A stretch of DNA of 64,000 bases, taken from Archangium gephyra (GTDB taxonomy: Bacteria > Myxococcota > Myxococcia > Myxococcales > Myxococcaceae). The DNA lies in contig QFQP01000033.1 of NCBI GenBank assembly GCA_003243425.1, positions 20,812 through 84,811 on the forward strand. The letters are read 5' to 3'. Positions 49,539 to 57,797 of the stretch are shown here, piece by piece (position 1 is the first letter of the stretch; the number at the start of each line of letters is the position of its first letter). Below the pieces are notes generated by a model that saw only the letters and a list, made by a program, of their open reading frames with translations, was not told the origin of the DNA and did no database searches. The translations under genes and the position numbers were made by a program.

Positions 49539-50108
49539 TCAGCCGTTCGCCTTCGAGAACCGCTCGAGCAACAGCACGTCGCAGCACGCACTGAGCGCCT
49601 TCTGCGCACCGTCGAGATCCGCCGTCGTGCGCCCGAGCCACTTGCGCGTCAACCGCACCCGCCGCACCAACCGTCGCAACGCGTGGAGCGACTCCGAGTC
49701 ACTGAGCTTGAACTTCTCGAGTTCCTTCTCGAGCTCCTTCAACCGCTGCTCGCCGTCTTTACGCTTCGGGGCTGCCACCGTCTCGAGCGCCGCGCGCGCC
49801 TTGCGCCACCGCTCGGAGTTCAAGGCGAACACCGCCTGCTGAATCGCCATCGGCCGCGCCGAACGACTGGTGTGTCTATTCAACGTCTCGTCGAGCACGT
49901 CGAGGTCGCGCAGCGCACTCAACTCCTTCGCAACCCAGCCCAGCTCCTGTTCGAGCTCGCGCGCCGAACCCATGCGCAGCCACGCGCGGATTCGCCGAAT
50001 GGTGCGCCGAAACTGGCGGACACCTTCCGGGTCGCCGAGCAACGCGGCCGTCTTGTGCGCGTCGAGCTGACGCAGGTCCTTCTCGATGGTTCCGATGTGT
50101 TCACTCAT
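49539..50108 (-). CDS. CHAD-domain protein
   Basis: 189 residues, all helical, with basic pairs in the CHAD pattern: GVRQFRRTIRRIRAWLRMGS near residue 29, ELSALRDLDVLDETLN near 62, and LHALRRLVRRVRLTRKWLG near 142. CHAD domains bind polyphosphate through these basic helices. The conserved His at the start of the first motif appears to be Arg. It follows a SixA-type phosphatase gene by three bases, so the pair is an operon. The stop lies in TGATCA, and short copies of this 3' end recur in the 35.8-36.7 kb array. Confidence 0.85.
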   Translation of the reverse strand: MSEHIGTIEKDLRQLDAHKTAALLGDPEGVRQFRRTIRRIRAWLRMGSARELEQELGWVAKELSALRDLDVLDETLNRHTSRSARPMAIQQAVFALNSERWRKARAALETVAAPKRKDGEQRLKELEKELEKFKLSDSESLHALRRLVRRVRLTRKWLGRTTADLDGAQKALSACCDVLLLERFSKANG

Positions 50109-50111
50109 GAG

Positions 50112-50573
50112 TCACCGCAGGCGAAGAAGTCTGGGAGTCCACAGCGCGACGAGCTGCATGCCGCCGGGCTCGACCTGACCTTCGAGCCGCGCCACCGCGC
50201 CCTTCTTGAGCTCGAAGCGCTTGCCCTGCTGCGCGTCGCCGAGCACCAGCCACGCGAGCAACGAAGTGAGGTGCGGCTCGTGACCGACCGCCGCCGTCCC
50301 GTCGTGCGCGAGCAGCGAGAGCAGCGCCTTGCTCGGCGGCTTCATCAACAGCTCGGTCGACTCGAACGCACCGTCGAGCAACTGGGTCAGCAGCTTGGCC
50401 GTCTCGACCGCGCGCAACTTCGGTGAATGCACCAGGCGGGTGAACGAGACGTCGAGCTTCCGCATGGTCATCACGCTCTTGCTGAAGCGCTTCCACCCTT
50501 CGTCGGTGAGCGGTCTTGCGAAATCGTCGTCACCGTCTTCGGCGATCGCGTGGCGGATCAACGTCAGCTGCAT
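50112..50573 (-). CDS. SixA-type phosphohistidine phosphatase
   Basis: 153 residues from the ATG at 50573 (MQLTLIRHAIAED); a start at 50624 would add 17 unlikely residues and cross the terminator. LIRHA is the phosphate-pocket RHG-type motif with the catalytic His. LVHSPKLRAVETAKLL gives the second Arg, and AAVGHEPHLTSLLAWL the second His. Family members remove phosphate from protein histidines or small molecules. It is translated just before CHAD, and the two commonly occur together. Confidence 0.85.
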   Translation of the reverse strand: MQLTLIRHAIAEDGDDDFARPLTDEGWKRFSKSVMTMRKLDVSFTRLVHSPKLRAVETAKLLTQLLDGAFESTELLMKPPSKALLSLLAHDGTAAVGHEPHLTSLLAWLVLGDAQQGKRFELKKGAVARLEGQVEPGGMQLVALWTPRLLRLR

Positions 50574-50591
50574 GGCGCGCGTTCTATCGAC

Positions 50592-50630
50592 GAAACGAAA
50601 ACGGGAGCGCCCATTTCTGAGCACTCCCGT
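50592..50630 (-). terminator. intrinsic terminator of the glutamine synthetase gene
   Basis: On the minus strand ACGGGAGTGC and GCGCTCCCGT can pair around TCAGAAATGG (one mismatch), followed by TTTCGTTTC. It starts 26 bases past the glutamine synthetase stop. The stem followed by T-rich sequence is the best intrinsic terminator in the window. Confidence 0.75.
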
Positions 50631-50655
50631 TCGTCACTTCAAGTTCAGAGAATTC

Positions 50656-52086
50656 TCAGAACTGGTTCCACAGGTACTGGTTCTGCACCTCGTGGTGGAA
50701 CTGGATCTCGGCGATCTTCACCAGCGTGCCCAGCGCCTTGGGGCAGCGGTCGGCCTGCAGCTGCTTCACTTCGGCGTACTTCGTCGACACGCCTTCACCG
50801 AGCAGCTCGGTCATGTACTTGCTGCCCTTGAACAGGCGGATCGCGTCGTAGATGTTGTCCGGCAGGAAGCGCGTGCGGCTGCGCTTGCTCTCGTCCGAAG
50901 CCTCGGGCGCGGGGCCTTCGAGCGCGGTGCGCGCCAGCGAGTAGAACACCAGGTACGGGTTCGCATCGGGGCCCACGCTGCGCACCTCGATGCGCGCCGA
51001 CTTCTCGTTGCCGGTGGGAATGCGCACCATCGAGCCGCGGTCGTTGGCCGACGACTTGATCTGGTTCGGCGCTTCGAAGTGCGGGTCCAACCGGCGGTAG
51101 GCGTTCACCGACGGGTTCAGAATCAGGCAGAGGTCGTCGGCGTTGTTGAGAATGCGGCCGATCGCGTCCCACCCGGCCTTCGACAGGCTCTCCTGGCCCT
51201 TCGCGTCCCAGAAGAGGTTCTTGCCGGCCTTGTTGAACGACATGTTGGTGTGCATGCCGTTGCCGTTCACGCCCATCACCGGCTTGGGCAGGAACGACGC
51301 GGTGCAGTCGTACTTCGCGGCCACCTGACGCGCGAGCAGCTTGTAGAGCTGCACCTGATCCGCGGTGATCAGCGCGTCTGAATACGTGAAGTTCATCTCG
51401 AACTGCGAAGGCGCGACTTCCGGGTGGTCCTTCTCGTTCTGGAAGCCCATCGCGCGCTGCACTTCGGCGGCGGTGTCGATGAACGAGCGCAGCTTGTCGC
51501 CCGGCAGCGAGTGGTAATACCCACCGATGCTCACGTACTCGAACTTGCCGTTCTCGAAGTAGTGACGCTCGGCATCGCGGCCGTTGAACAGGAAGCCCTC
51601 GATCTCCGGCGCGACGTGAACGACGAGCTGGTCCTTCTTGTAGACCTCCTCGCTCCACTGCTTGAGGCGCGAGCGCAGGTCCGACGGGTACGGCGCGCCA
51701 TCGCGGCCGAGCACCTCCGAGAACACCAGCACCTTGCCGGGGCCGAACATGTCCGACGGCAGCCAGTAGAAGGCCGACCAGTCGATGTGCAGACGCAGGT
51801 CCGACTCGTGCTGCGCCGAAAACCCGCGCACCGACGAGCCGTCGAACGTGAGGTTGTCCTGGCTCTTGAGCAGGAACTTCTTGTCGTAATCCAACATGTG
51901 GAGCCGACCTTCGAGGTCGGTGAAGCACACCGTGACCGCCTTGATGCGCTTCTCGTCGGTCAGGTACTTCATCCGCGCTTCCTTCAACTTCTCGGGGTCT
52001 TCGCGGGCGATGCGCGCCTGCTTCACGCCGAGGTTCAGCTCTTCCAGCTGGTCGTAGGGAATCTCGAGAAAGTCACGCAGCGACAT
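50656..52086 (-). CDS. glnA: glutamine synthetase, short type
   Basis: 476 residues from the ATG at 52086, which follows AAGGAAAAACCC. It joins ammonia to glutamate using ATP. FTDLEGRLHML opens the beta-grasp domain, and DNLTFDGSSVRGF, VHVAPEIEGFLF, GYYHSLPGD, PSQFEMNFTYSDALITADQV, KPVMGVNGNGMHTNMSF and RIPTGNEKSARIEVR follow in order. The NLYDLPPEE-type adenylylation site of enterobacterial GlnA is not seen, so regulation is probably not by adenylylation. It is divergent from an unknown gene across 161 bp, which contains a pair of TTAAGAC sites. Confidence 0.93.
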   Translation of the reverse strand: MSLRDFLEIPYDQLEELNLGVKQARIAREDPEKLKEARMKYLTDEKRIKAVTVCFTDLEGRLHMLDYDKKFLLKSQDNLTFDGSSVRGFSAQHESDLRLHIDWSAFYWLPSDMFGPGKVLVFSEVLGRDGAPYPSDLRSRLKQWSEEVYKKDQLVVHVAPEIEGFLFNGRDAERHYFENGKFEYVSIGGYYHSLPGDKLRSFIDTAAEVQRAMGFQNEKDHPEVAPSQFEMNFTYSDALITADQVQLYKLLARQVAAKYDCTASFLPKPVMGVNGNGMHTNMSFNKAGKNLFWDAKGQESLSKAGWDAIGRILNNADDLCLILNPSVNAYRRLDPHFEAPNQIKSSANDRGSMVRIPTGNEKSARIEVRSVGPDANPYLVFYSLARTALEGPAPEASDESKRSRTRFLPDNIYDAIRLFKGSKYMTELLGEGVSTKYAEVKQLQADRCPKALGTLVKIAEIQFHHEVQNQYLWNQF

Positions 52087-52169
52087 GGGTTTTTCCTTGT
52101 GAGGGCCAGACGGTTGGACAACGAAGTCGAGGCTCATCTGGCACACCATTTAGCTTTCGCCAAGGCCCG

Positions 52170-52197
52170 TTAAGACTAGTTGTGGCCTGATTAAGAC
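52170..52197. promoter_or_regulatory. two direct TTAAGAC sites, 21 bp apart
   Basis: TTAAGAC occurs at 52170-52176 and 52191-52197, a distance of exactly two helical turns. The site is between the glutamine synthetase start and the divergent gene at 52248. Same-face direct repeats in a promoter suggest a dimeric activator or repressor; none is adjacent. Confidence 0.4.
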
Positions 52198-52247
52198 AAT
52201 CTCGTGAGCGACATGGCTTTCGTCGTAACCATGCGTATCTCAAGGGC

Positions 52248-53084
52248 ATGACTCACTTTCTGGCACCGCCGTACGGGCTCCCCGAGGCCGGCGACGCGCG
52301 GCTGACGAAGCACCTGCAGGACGATGATTGGGCGGCGGCGACGACGTTGCTGCGTGACGTGGTGAGCGCTGAGACCACCAATTGGCGGTGGTTGGTGCTG
52401 CTCGCGTACGTGCGGTTTCGTGATGCCAGCGACGTGATGGTCGACGAGCTGACGCCGGCGGCGCGTGAGGCCCTGGGGTTGCTCGAGCGCGCGATGCACC
52501 ACGGGGCGCCGCTGGGTGAAGTGGCCCCGTTTCGCGAGGCCGTCGAGACCGCGTTGGACCATTTGACGCGCGATGAAGAGGCGCTGCGCACGAGGTGGGA
52601 ATCAGCCCGTGAGTCGCTGTCGCCCGAGGAGCTGGAGCAGGTCGCGTTTCTGTTGAAGCGCGATGCGCCCGCGAAGGCGGGTGAGGCGTTCGAGGCGCTG
52701 TATGCGAAGCGGCCCAGCCCGGGGGTGAAGGCCCTGGCGGCGTTGGCGCGCGGGGCTGATCAGCCCACGCTCGAGGCCTTGTTGTCCGAGCAGTGGTCGA
52801 AGGAAGACCGGCTGGTGCTGGAAGAAGTCGAGACCGCGTTGCTCGAGCAGGTCTCCGGCGCGGAGTTCGTCGCGCACTGGCAGCTGGCCGAAGCGAAGGG
52901 CCGCGAGCTCGACTTTCCCTTCCCGACCGCGTGGCCGCATCAGGAGCGGCTGTTCGCGCGCGCGTGGGCGCTCGGTGATTTCGCGTTGGCGCGGCGCCTG
53001 GGTGCGCGCATGAAAGAAGAGCGCAGCGAGTTGCCGAAGGAGTTGCGGGAGAAGTTGGAAGCCGCTCCGTCGGTGCGCGAGTAA
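52248..53084 (+). CDS. uncharacterised helical (TPR-like) protein
   Basis: 278 residues with no signal or membrane segment. Ala- and Leu-rich helices pair along the whole length (DWAAATTLLRDVVSAETTNW, FLLKRDAPAKAGEAFEALYA, LFARAWALGDFALARRLGAR) with 30-40-residue spacing typical of TPR or SEL1 arrays, although the consensus is weak. It may be a scaffold for protein contacts. The stop adjoins the stop of the convergent hybrid kinase at 53085. Confidence 0.6.
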   Translation: MTHFLAPPYGLPEAGDARLTKHLQDDDWAAATTLLRDVVSAETTNWRWLVLLAYVRFRDASDVMVDELTPAAREALGLLERAMHHGAPLGEVAPFREAVETALDHLTRDEEALRTRWESARESLSPEELEQVAFLLKRDAPAKAGEAFEALYAKRPSPGVKALAALARGADQPTLEALLSEQWSKEDRLVLEEVETALLEQVSGAEFVAHWQLAEAKGRELDFPFPTAWPHQERLFARAWALGDFALARRLGARMKEERSELPKELREKLEAAPSVRE

Positions 53085-54800
53085 TCAGCGCCCTGCGGGG
53101 AAGGGTTCGGTGCTCCGCTCGCGGAGCTGTGCCAGCGCGCGCGCGAGCGCCTCGAAAGACACCGGCTTCGACATCACGTCATTCATCCCCGACGTGGTGC
53201 ACGCCTTCATGTCGTCTTCGCTCGTCGACGCCGTCACCGCGATGATCGGCACGCGGCCCTGCGCACCCTCCAGCGCGCGAATTCGCCGCGTCGCCTCGAA
53301 GCCGTCCATCTCCGGCATGTGGCAGTCCATCAACACCGCGAGCCACTTCCCGTTCGACGCCTTCTCGACCGCCGCGCGGCCGTTCGACACCGCTTCGACC
53401 ACGTAGCCGGCCTTCTGCACCAGGCTCGTCGCCACCCGCAGGTTGATGGCGTTGTCGTCGACGATGAGCACCCGCAACGCCTCGCCGACGGGCTCCGCGG
53501 GCGGCGGCGCTTCGGGCGCTTCACCCGGTGCCAGTCGCAACTCGAACCAGAACCGCGACCCCTTGCCCGGCGCCGACACCACCTTCAATTCCCCGCCCAT
53601 CAACGCCACCAGCTGGCGCGACAGGGCGAGGCCCAACCCGCTGCCGCCGTAGCGCCGGGTGGTCGACGCGTCGCCCTGCTCGAAGATGGCGAACAACCGC
53701 GGCAGCACTTCGGGCGCGATGCCGATGCCGGTGTCTTCGACGGTGAACTCGAGCGCGCCGTCGTCACGGTGCACCACGCGCAGCCGCACCGCGCCGCGCT
53801 CGGTGAACTTGAGCCCGTTGCTCACCAGGTTGAACAACACCTGGCGCAGCCGCAGTGCGTCGCCCACCACCCAGCGCGGCGTGTTCGGCGCGAGCTCCGC
53901 GGTCAGCTCGACGTGCTTCTCGTGCGCCTGCGCCACGAACAACTGCTGCACGTCGCTGCACACCACGTGCAGGTCGAAGCTGTTCATCTCGAGCGTCAGC
54001 CGCTGCGCCTCGAGCCGCGTCACGTCGAGCAGGTCGTCGATGAGCGAGACCAGCAGGTTGCCGCTGCGCAGGATGGCGTCGAGCCGCTCCCGGGTCGCCG
54101 CGTCCTTCGTCTCCTGCAGCATCAACTGCGTCATGCCCAGCACCCCGTTCATCGGCGTGCGGATCTCGTGACTGATGCTGGCGAGGAACAGGCTCTTGGA
54201 GCGGTTCGCCGCTTCGGCCCGCTCGAAGGCCTCGCGTCTGACCGCGTAGAAGCGCGCCGCGAAGGCCGCGACCATGATCAACGCGCTCACCGTGTTGAGC
54301 ACCTTGGTCAGCGTGGGCGTGGGGTCTTCGCCGGGCAGCGTGTAGCCCATGCGGCCCAGCACCAGCCCCACCGAGCCGCCGACCGCGGCGAGCCCCGTCC
54401 ACACCGCGGCGCTCTTCCAGCCGTACAGAAAGCCCGCCACCAGCGGGATCACCGTCATGAAGAACAGCGCGGTCTCTTCGATGGGCGTCTGCGTGAGAAT
54501 ACCGGGGCCGTAGAGCAGCAACGCGCAGCCCATGGTCAGCTCGAACCACGGCGTCAGCTGGCCGGTGCGCTTCACGCCCCACAACACGATGGGCCCGAGC
54601 AACACCATCAACCCGTTGAGCGCGGCCTGCCAGTAGAGCCCCTGCAGCACGCCGACCACGGTCCACACGGTCGCGAAGGGCCACGTCACCAGCCACGCCT
54701 GAATTCCGAAGCGCAGCCGCGCATCACGCTCGGGGTCCGAGACGGACGCGGGCATCCACCAGTTGGTGATGCGGGTGACCCAGCTGACGGCGCCAGCCAT
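53085..54800 (-). CDS. membrane hybrid histidine kinase
   Basis: 571 residues from the ATG at 54798-54800. Residues about 30-200 contain six hydrophobic segments without a large periplasmic loop, so it may sense membrane state. The kinase core follows: H-box FLASISHEIRTPMNGVLGMT, N-box LFNLVSNGLKFTERG, and VEDTGIGIAPEVL and GGSGLGLALSRQLV. A C-terminal receiver is complete: LRVLIVDDNAINLRVA, the phosphoacceptor in LAVLMDCHMPEMDG, and the Lys in VMSKPVSFE. No Hpt domain is attached, so phosphate must move on to another protein. It is divergent from the cyclase gene across 81 bp. Confidence 0.92.
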   Translation of the reverse strand: MAGAVSWVTRITNWWMPASVSDPERDARLRFGIQAWLVTWPFATVWTVVGVLQGLYWQAALNGLMVLLGPIVLWGVKRTGQLTPWFELTMGCALLLYGPGILTQTPIEETALFFMTVIPLVAGFLYGWKSAAVWTGLAAVGGSVGLVLGRMGYTLPGEDPTPTLTKVLNTVSALIMVAAFAARFYAVRREAFERAEAANRSKSLFLASISHEIRTPMNGVLGMTQLMLQETKDAATRERLDAILRSGNLLVSLIDDLLDVTRLEAQRLTLEMNSFDLHVVCSDVQQLFVAQAHEKHVELTAELAPNTPRWVVGDALRLRQVLFNLVSNGLKFTERGAVRLRVVHRDDGALEFTVEDTGIGIAPEVLPRLFAIFEQGDASTTRRYGGSGLGLALSRQLVALMGGELKVVSAPGKGSRFWFELRLAPGEAPEAPPPAEPVGEALRVLIVDDNAINLRVATSLVQKAGYVVEAVSNGRAAVEKASNGKWLAVLMDCHMPEMDGFEATRRIRALEGAQGRVPIIAVTASTSEDDMKACTTSGMNDVMSKPVSFEALARALAQLRERSTEPFPAGR

Positions 54801-54881
54801 GCGGGGCACAGGGTACCCCAGAATCAGCGGTGATCTCTCGTTCGCGACCGGGTGCCGTGACGCATAATCGCGACCGCTTCG

Positions 54882-56753
54882 ATGAGCGCCACGCCGCCTC
54901 CACCTCCGACGATTGACGCGTTGCTGCGCGCGCACCCGTGGCCGAAAGCGCACGCCGGCACCGCGCGCCTCGAGTGGCTGTGGCACTTCGAGCTGTCGAT
55001 GCCGCTCGACGCGGTGTGGCCGCTGGTCGCCGACACCTCGCGACTCAATCGCGCGCTCGGCACCGCGCGCATGCACTTCGAAGATCGCGGCAACGAGCGC
55101 TGGGGCCGGTCGGTGCAGGGCGGCGTGGCGCACGAGTGGCGCGAGGTGCCGTGGAACTGGGTCGCCGGTCAGAGCATCGAGTCGGTGCGGCTCTACGAGC
55201 GCGGCTTCATGCACGTGGTGTACGGCGTGTTCACCTTCGAAGCCCTGGGCCCCGAGCGCACCCGCGTGAACGTGTACTTCGGCATCGTGCCGCGCGGCTG
55301 GTTGGGCAAGGTGGCCATCAACTTCGGCTTTCCGTCACTGCAGAAGGACTTCACGCGTGTCTTCAGCGAGCTCGAGCAGCAGTACGCCGCCGTGAAGCAC
55401 GCGAAGTTACCGGCGCCCGCGCCAGCCCCTGCGTCGGCAGAGGTCACCGCGCGCCTGTCGGCCGTGGCCACCAGGCTCAAGCGCGACGGGTTGGCGCCCG
55501 GGCTGGTTGATCAGCTGATCAACTGGATCAGCACCGGCGACGAGCAGGACCTCTACCGCATCCAGATTCGTGAACGCGCCGCGGCCTGGGGGGTCGACGA
55601 GTACGAGCTGCTGCGCGTCGCGCTGCACGCCACGCGCGAAGGCGTGCTCGAGATTTCGTGGGACCTCATCTGCCCGCACTGCCGCGGCGTCGCCGAGGAA
55701 TACGACGCGCTCGGCGGGCTCACCTCGAAGGGCGCGTGCAAGGTCTGCGAGATCGACTTCGACTCGAAGACCAGTGAATCGGTGGAAATCACCTTTCACG
55801 TGCAGCAGTCGGTGCGCGCCATCGAGAAGCGCACGTACTGCAGCGCCGAACCGGCGACGAAGGACCACATTCGCGTTCAGTACGAGCTGCCGCCCGGCGC
55901 GGAGCTGAAAGTTTCGCCGTCGCTCAACCCCGGCTCGTACCGGTTGAGAGTGCACGGTCACGAGCAGTACGGCTTTCTCGACGTGAGCGACGGTGGCGCG
56001 GCGGCGTACACGTGGTTGCCCGACACGCTCGAGCGCGTCACCGTCAATCGCACGCCGGCCCTCACGCTCCGCAACTCGGCCGCTCAGCCGCGCCGCTTCA
56101 TTCTCGAGGCCTGCTCGTGGAGCGACTACGCGCTGCGGCCCGGGCAGCTCTTCTCGCTGCAGGAATACCGGGACCTCTTCAGTGAGGACTACCTCGCGGC
56201 CGACGTGCAGTTGGCGGTCGGCGAGCAGACGATTCTCTTCACCGACATCGTGGGCTCGACGGCGATGTACGCGGCGCGCGGTGACCCGGCGGCCTTCGTC
56301 GAGGTGCGGCGGCACTTCACCGAAGTGTTCACCGTGGTCGCCAGGCATCGTGGCGCGGTGGTGAAGACCATCGGTGACGCGGTGATGGCGTCGTTCAACG
56401 ACCCGGTCGACGCGGTGAAGGCCGCGCACGACATCCACGCCGCGTTTCCTCCCGGTCGTGGAGAGACGGCGACGAAGCTGCGCATCTCGCTCAACACGGG
56501 CGCCTGCATCGCCGTGAAGCTCAACACCGGCATCGACTACTTCGGTCACACCGTGAACGTGGCCGCGAAGCTCCAGGCGCTCGCCGAGGCGTGGCAGGTG
56601 GCGATGAGCGATGCCACGTACAACGCGTCGGGCGTCGCCGCATGGCTGGGGCAGCAGCGTGGTTCGGTGGCGGCGCTGGAGTACACGTCGAAGGCGCTGG
56701 CCGCTCCGGTGGCCGTGAAGCAGTGGACCGTATTCTCAGACTCGGGGACGTAA
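54882..56753 (+). CDS. class III nucleotidyl cyclase with SRPBCC-like and DUF5939-like N-terminus
   Basis: 623 residues from the ATG at 54882. Residues 1-165 look like an SRPBCC lipid-binding fold (MPLDAVWPLVADTSRLNRAL, GVFTFEALGPERTRVNVYFG). Residues about 190-440 resemble DUF5939, with two Cys pairs (CPHC 264-267, CKVC 286-289) that should hold zinc. The cyclase domain starts near 449: LFTDIVGSTAMYAARGD (metal Asp455), VVKTIGDAVMASF (Lys495, Asp499) and FGHTVNVAAKLQALA. The transition-state Asn559 is kept, but the Arg four residues later is Lys563. Product, cAMP or cGMP, is not settled by sequence. The small gene at 56756 follows after two bases. Confidence 0.88.
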   Translation: MSATPPPPPTIDALLRAHPWPKAHAGTARLEWLWHFELSMPLDAVWPLVADTSRLNRALGTARMHFEDRGNERWGRSVQGGVAHEWREVPWNWVAGQSIESVRLYERGFMHVVYGVFTFEALGPERTRVNVYFGIVPRGWLGKVAINFGFPSLQKDFTRVFSELEQQYAAVKHAKLPAPAPAPASAEVTARLSAVATRLKRDGLAPGLVDQLINWISTGDEQDLYRIQIRERAAAWGVDEYELLRVALHATREGVLEISWDLICPHCRGVAEEYDALGGLTSKGACKVCEIDFDSKTSESVEITFHVQQSVRAIEKRTYCSAEPATKDHIRVQYELPPGAELKVSPSLNPGSYRLRVHGHEQYGFLDVSDGGAAAYTWLPDTLERVTVNRTPALTLRNSAAQPRRFILEACSWSDYALRPGQLFSLQEYRDLFSEDYLAADVQLAVGEQTILFTDIVGSTAMYAARGDPAAFVEVRRHFTEVFTVVARHRGAVVKTIGDAVMASFNDPVDAVKAAHDIHAAFPPGRGETATKLRISLNTGACIAVKLNTGIDYFGHTVNVAAKLQALAEAWQVAMSDATYNASGVAAWLGQQRGSVAALEYTSKALAAPVAVKQWTVFSDSGT

Positions 56754-56755
56754 CG

Positions 56756-56971
56756 ATGCACGAAGGAAAAATCGCAGAGGCGCGGCAGCTCTTGAGCCAG
56801 GTGGCGCGCGAGCTCAAGAGCGCGAGCGAGGCGGCGGAGTCAGCAGTGGCGACTCCCGTGGGTGACGCGGCGGCGTGGGCCCACGTGCAGCAGCTGTACA
56901 CGCGCTTCGCCTCGGCCGAGCAGATGCTGCGTGACATGCGTCGCGCCATCGATGACGCGTTCAAGGGTTGA
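56756..56971 (+). CDS. small helical protein downstream of the cyclase
   Basis: 71 residues from the ATG at 56756, two bases past the cyclase stop. It is charged and all-helical with heptad-like Leu and Ala (EARQLLSQVARELKSASEAA, then QQLYTRFASAEQMLRDMRRA). It could pack against the cyclase or the following lipoprotein. Family not recognised. Its last 20 bp overlap the start of the next gene. Confidence 0.6.
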   Translation: MHEGKIAEARQLLSQVARELKSASEAAESAVATPVGDAAAWAHVQQLYTRFASAEQMLRDMRRAIDDAFKG

Positions 56972-57797
56972 GCAGCTCGCGTGGCTGGTGCTGCTGGCGG
57001 CGTGCGCGTCGTCGCGGCAGCTGAGCATCGGTGAAGCCAGGCAGTTCGCCGAGCGCCGCTACGAAGCCGCGCCCGATGAAGTCTACGACGCCACCTGGCT
57101 CGCGCTCGAGGCCCGTGGCGCCAGCGTCATCGACGGAGACCGGCTCGCCGGCACCATGGTGGTGACCCAGGCGGTCGGCGCGACGTTCGACGTCGACATC
57201 GCGGCGCTGGGAGCCGAGCAGCGCGTGGTGTTCACGCCGCGCGAGGCCGTCTCGAGCACCGACTGGGCCGAGCTGCTCGACGACGTGAATCGCCGCGTGC
57301 GCGCCACCATCAAGGTCTGGCACGACCTGCCGGAGTGGAAGTTCGACGGTCGCCGCAATGCACTGTCGGTGCCCGGCTATTCGCTGCAGCCGCCAGCCGA
57401 GTGGGCCTGGCTCGACTTCGACATCAGCCGCCGCCGCGTGAACGTTCAGGAGAAGCGCGCGCGAGGCGTCGAGAACCTCACGTTGACCCTCGAGCTCGAG
57501 CGGCGGCGCACCAGGCCGTCGATGGTGAACACGCTGCAGCGCGCGGTGACGACGATGTTGGCGGCGCGGGTGAAGGTGAAGTTCCCGTCGACCCTCGAAG
57601 CCGACGAAGACGGCACCGGCTCACACGGCGTGTGGCGGGTGTTCAACGGCGGCGAGGCGCGTGACGTCGCGTGGCACGGTGTGGAGGTTCCATTGGGCGA
57701 CACGCAGGTGACGGTGGTGATGGTGTGCCCGCTCGAGAAGCGCGCCCGCTGCGACGCGCTGTGGCCGCAGGTGTTCGACTCGCAGGTGAATCGTTAG
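56952..57797 (+). CDS. lipoprotein of unknown function
   Basis: 281 residues from the ATG at 56952: MTRSRVEQLAWLVLLAACAS, lipobox LAAC. The start lies inside the previous gene, implying coupled translation. Two alpha/beta halves follow (EVYDATWLALEARGASVIDG, TLTLELERRRTRPSMVNTLQ) with no catalytic motif; the first resembles the small domain found in bacterial DUF3568/BamC-type lipoproteins, a weak resemblance. It ends with a four-base overlap with the convergent giant kinase. Confidence 0.6.
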   Translation: MTRSRVEQLAWLVLLAACASSRQLSIGEARQFAERRYEAAPDEVYDATWLALEARGASVIDGDRLAGTMVVTQAVGATFDVDIAALGAEQRVVFTPREAVSSTDWAELLDDVNRRVRATIKVWHDLPEWKFDGRRNALSVPGYSLQPPAEWAWLDFDISRRRVNVQEKRARGVENLTLTLELERRRTRPSMVNTLQRAVTTMLAARVKVKFPSTLEADEDGTGSHGVWRVFNGGEARDVAWHGVEVPLGDTQVTVVMVCPLEKRARCDALWPQVFDSQVNR

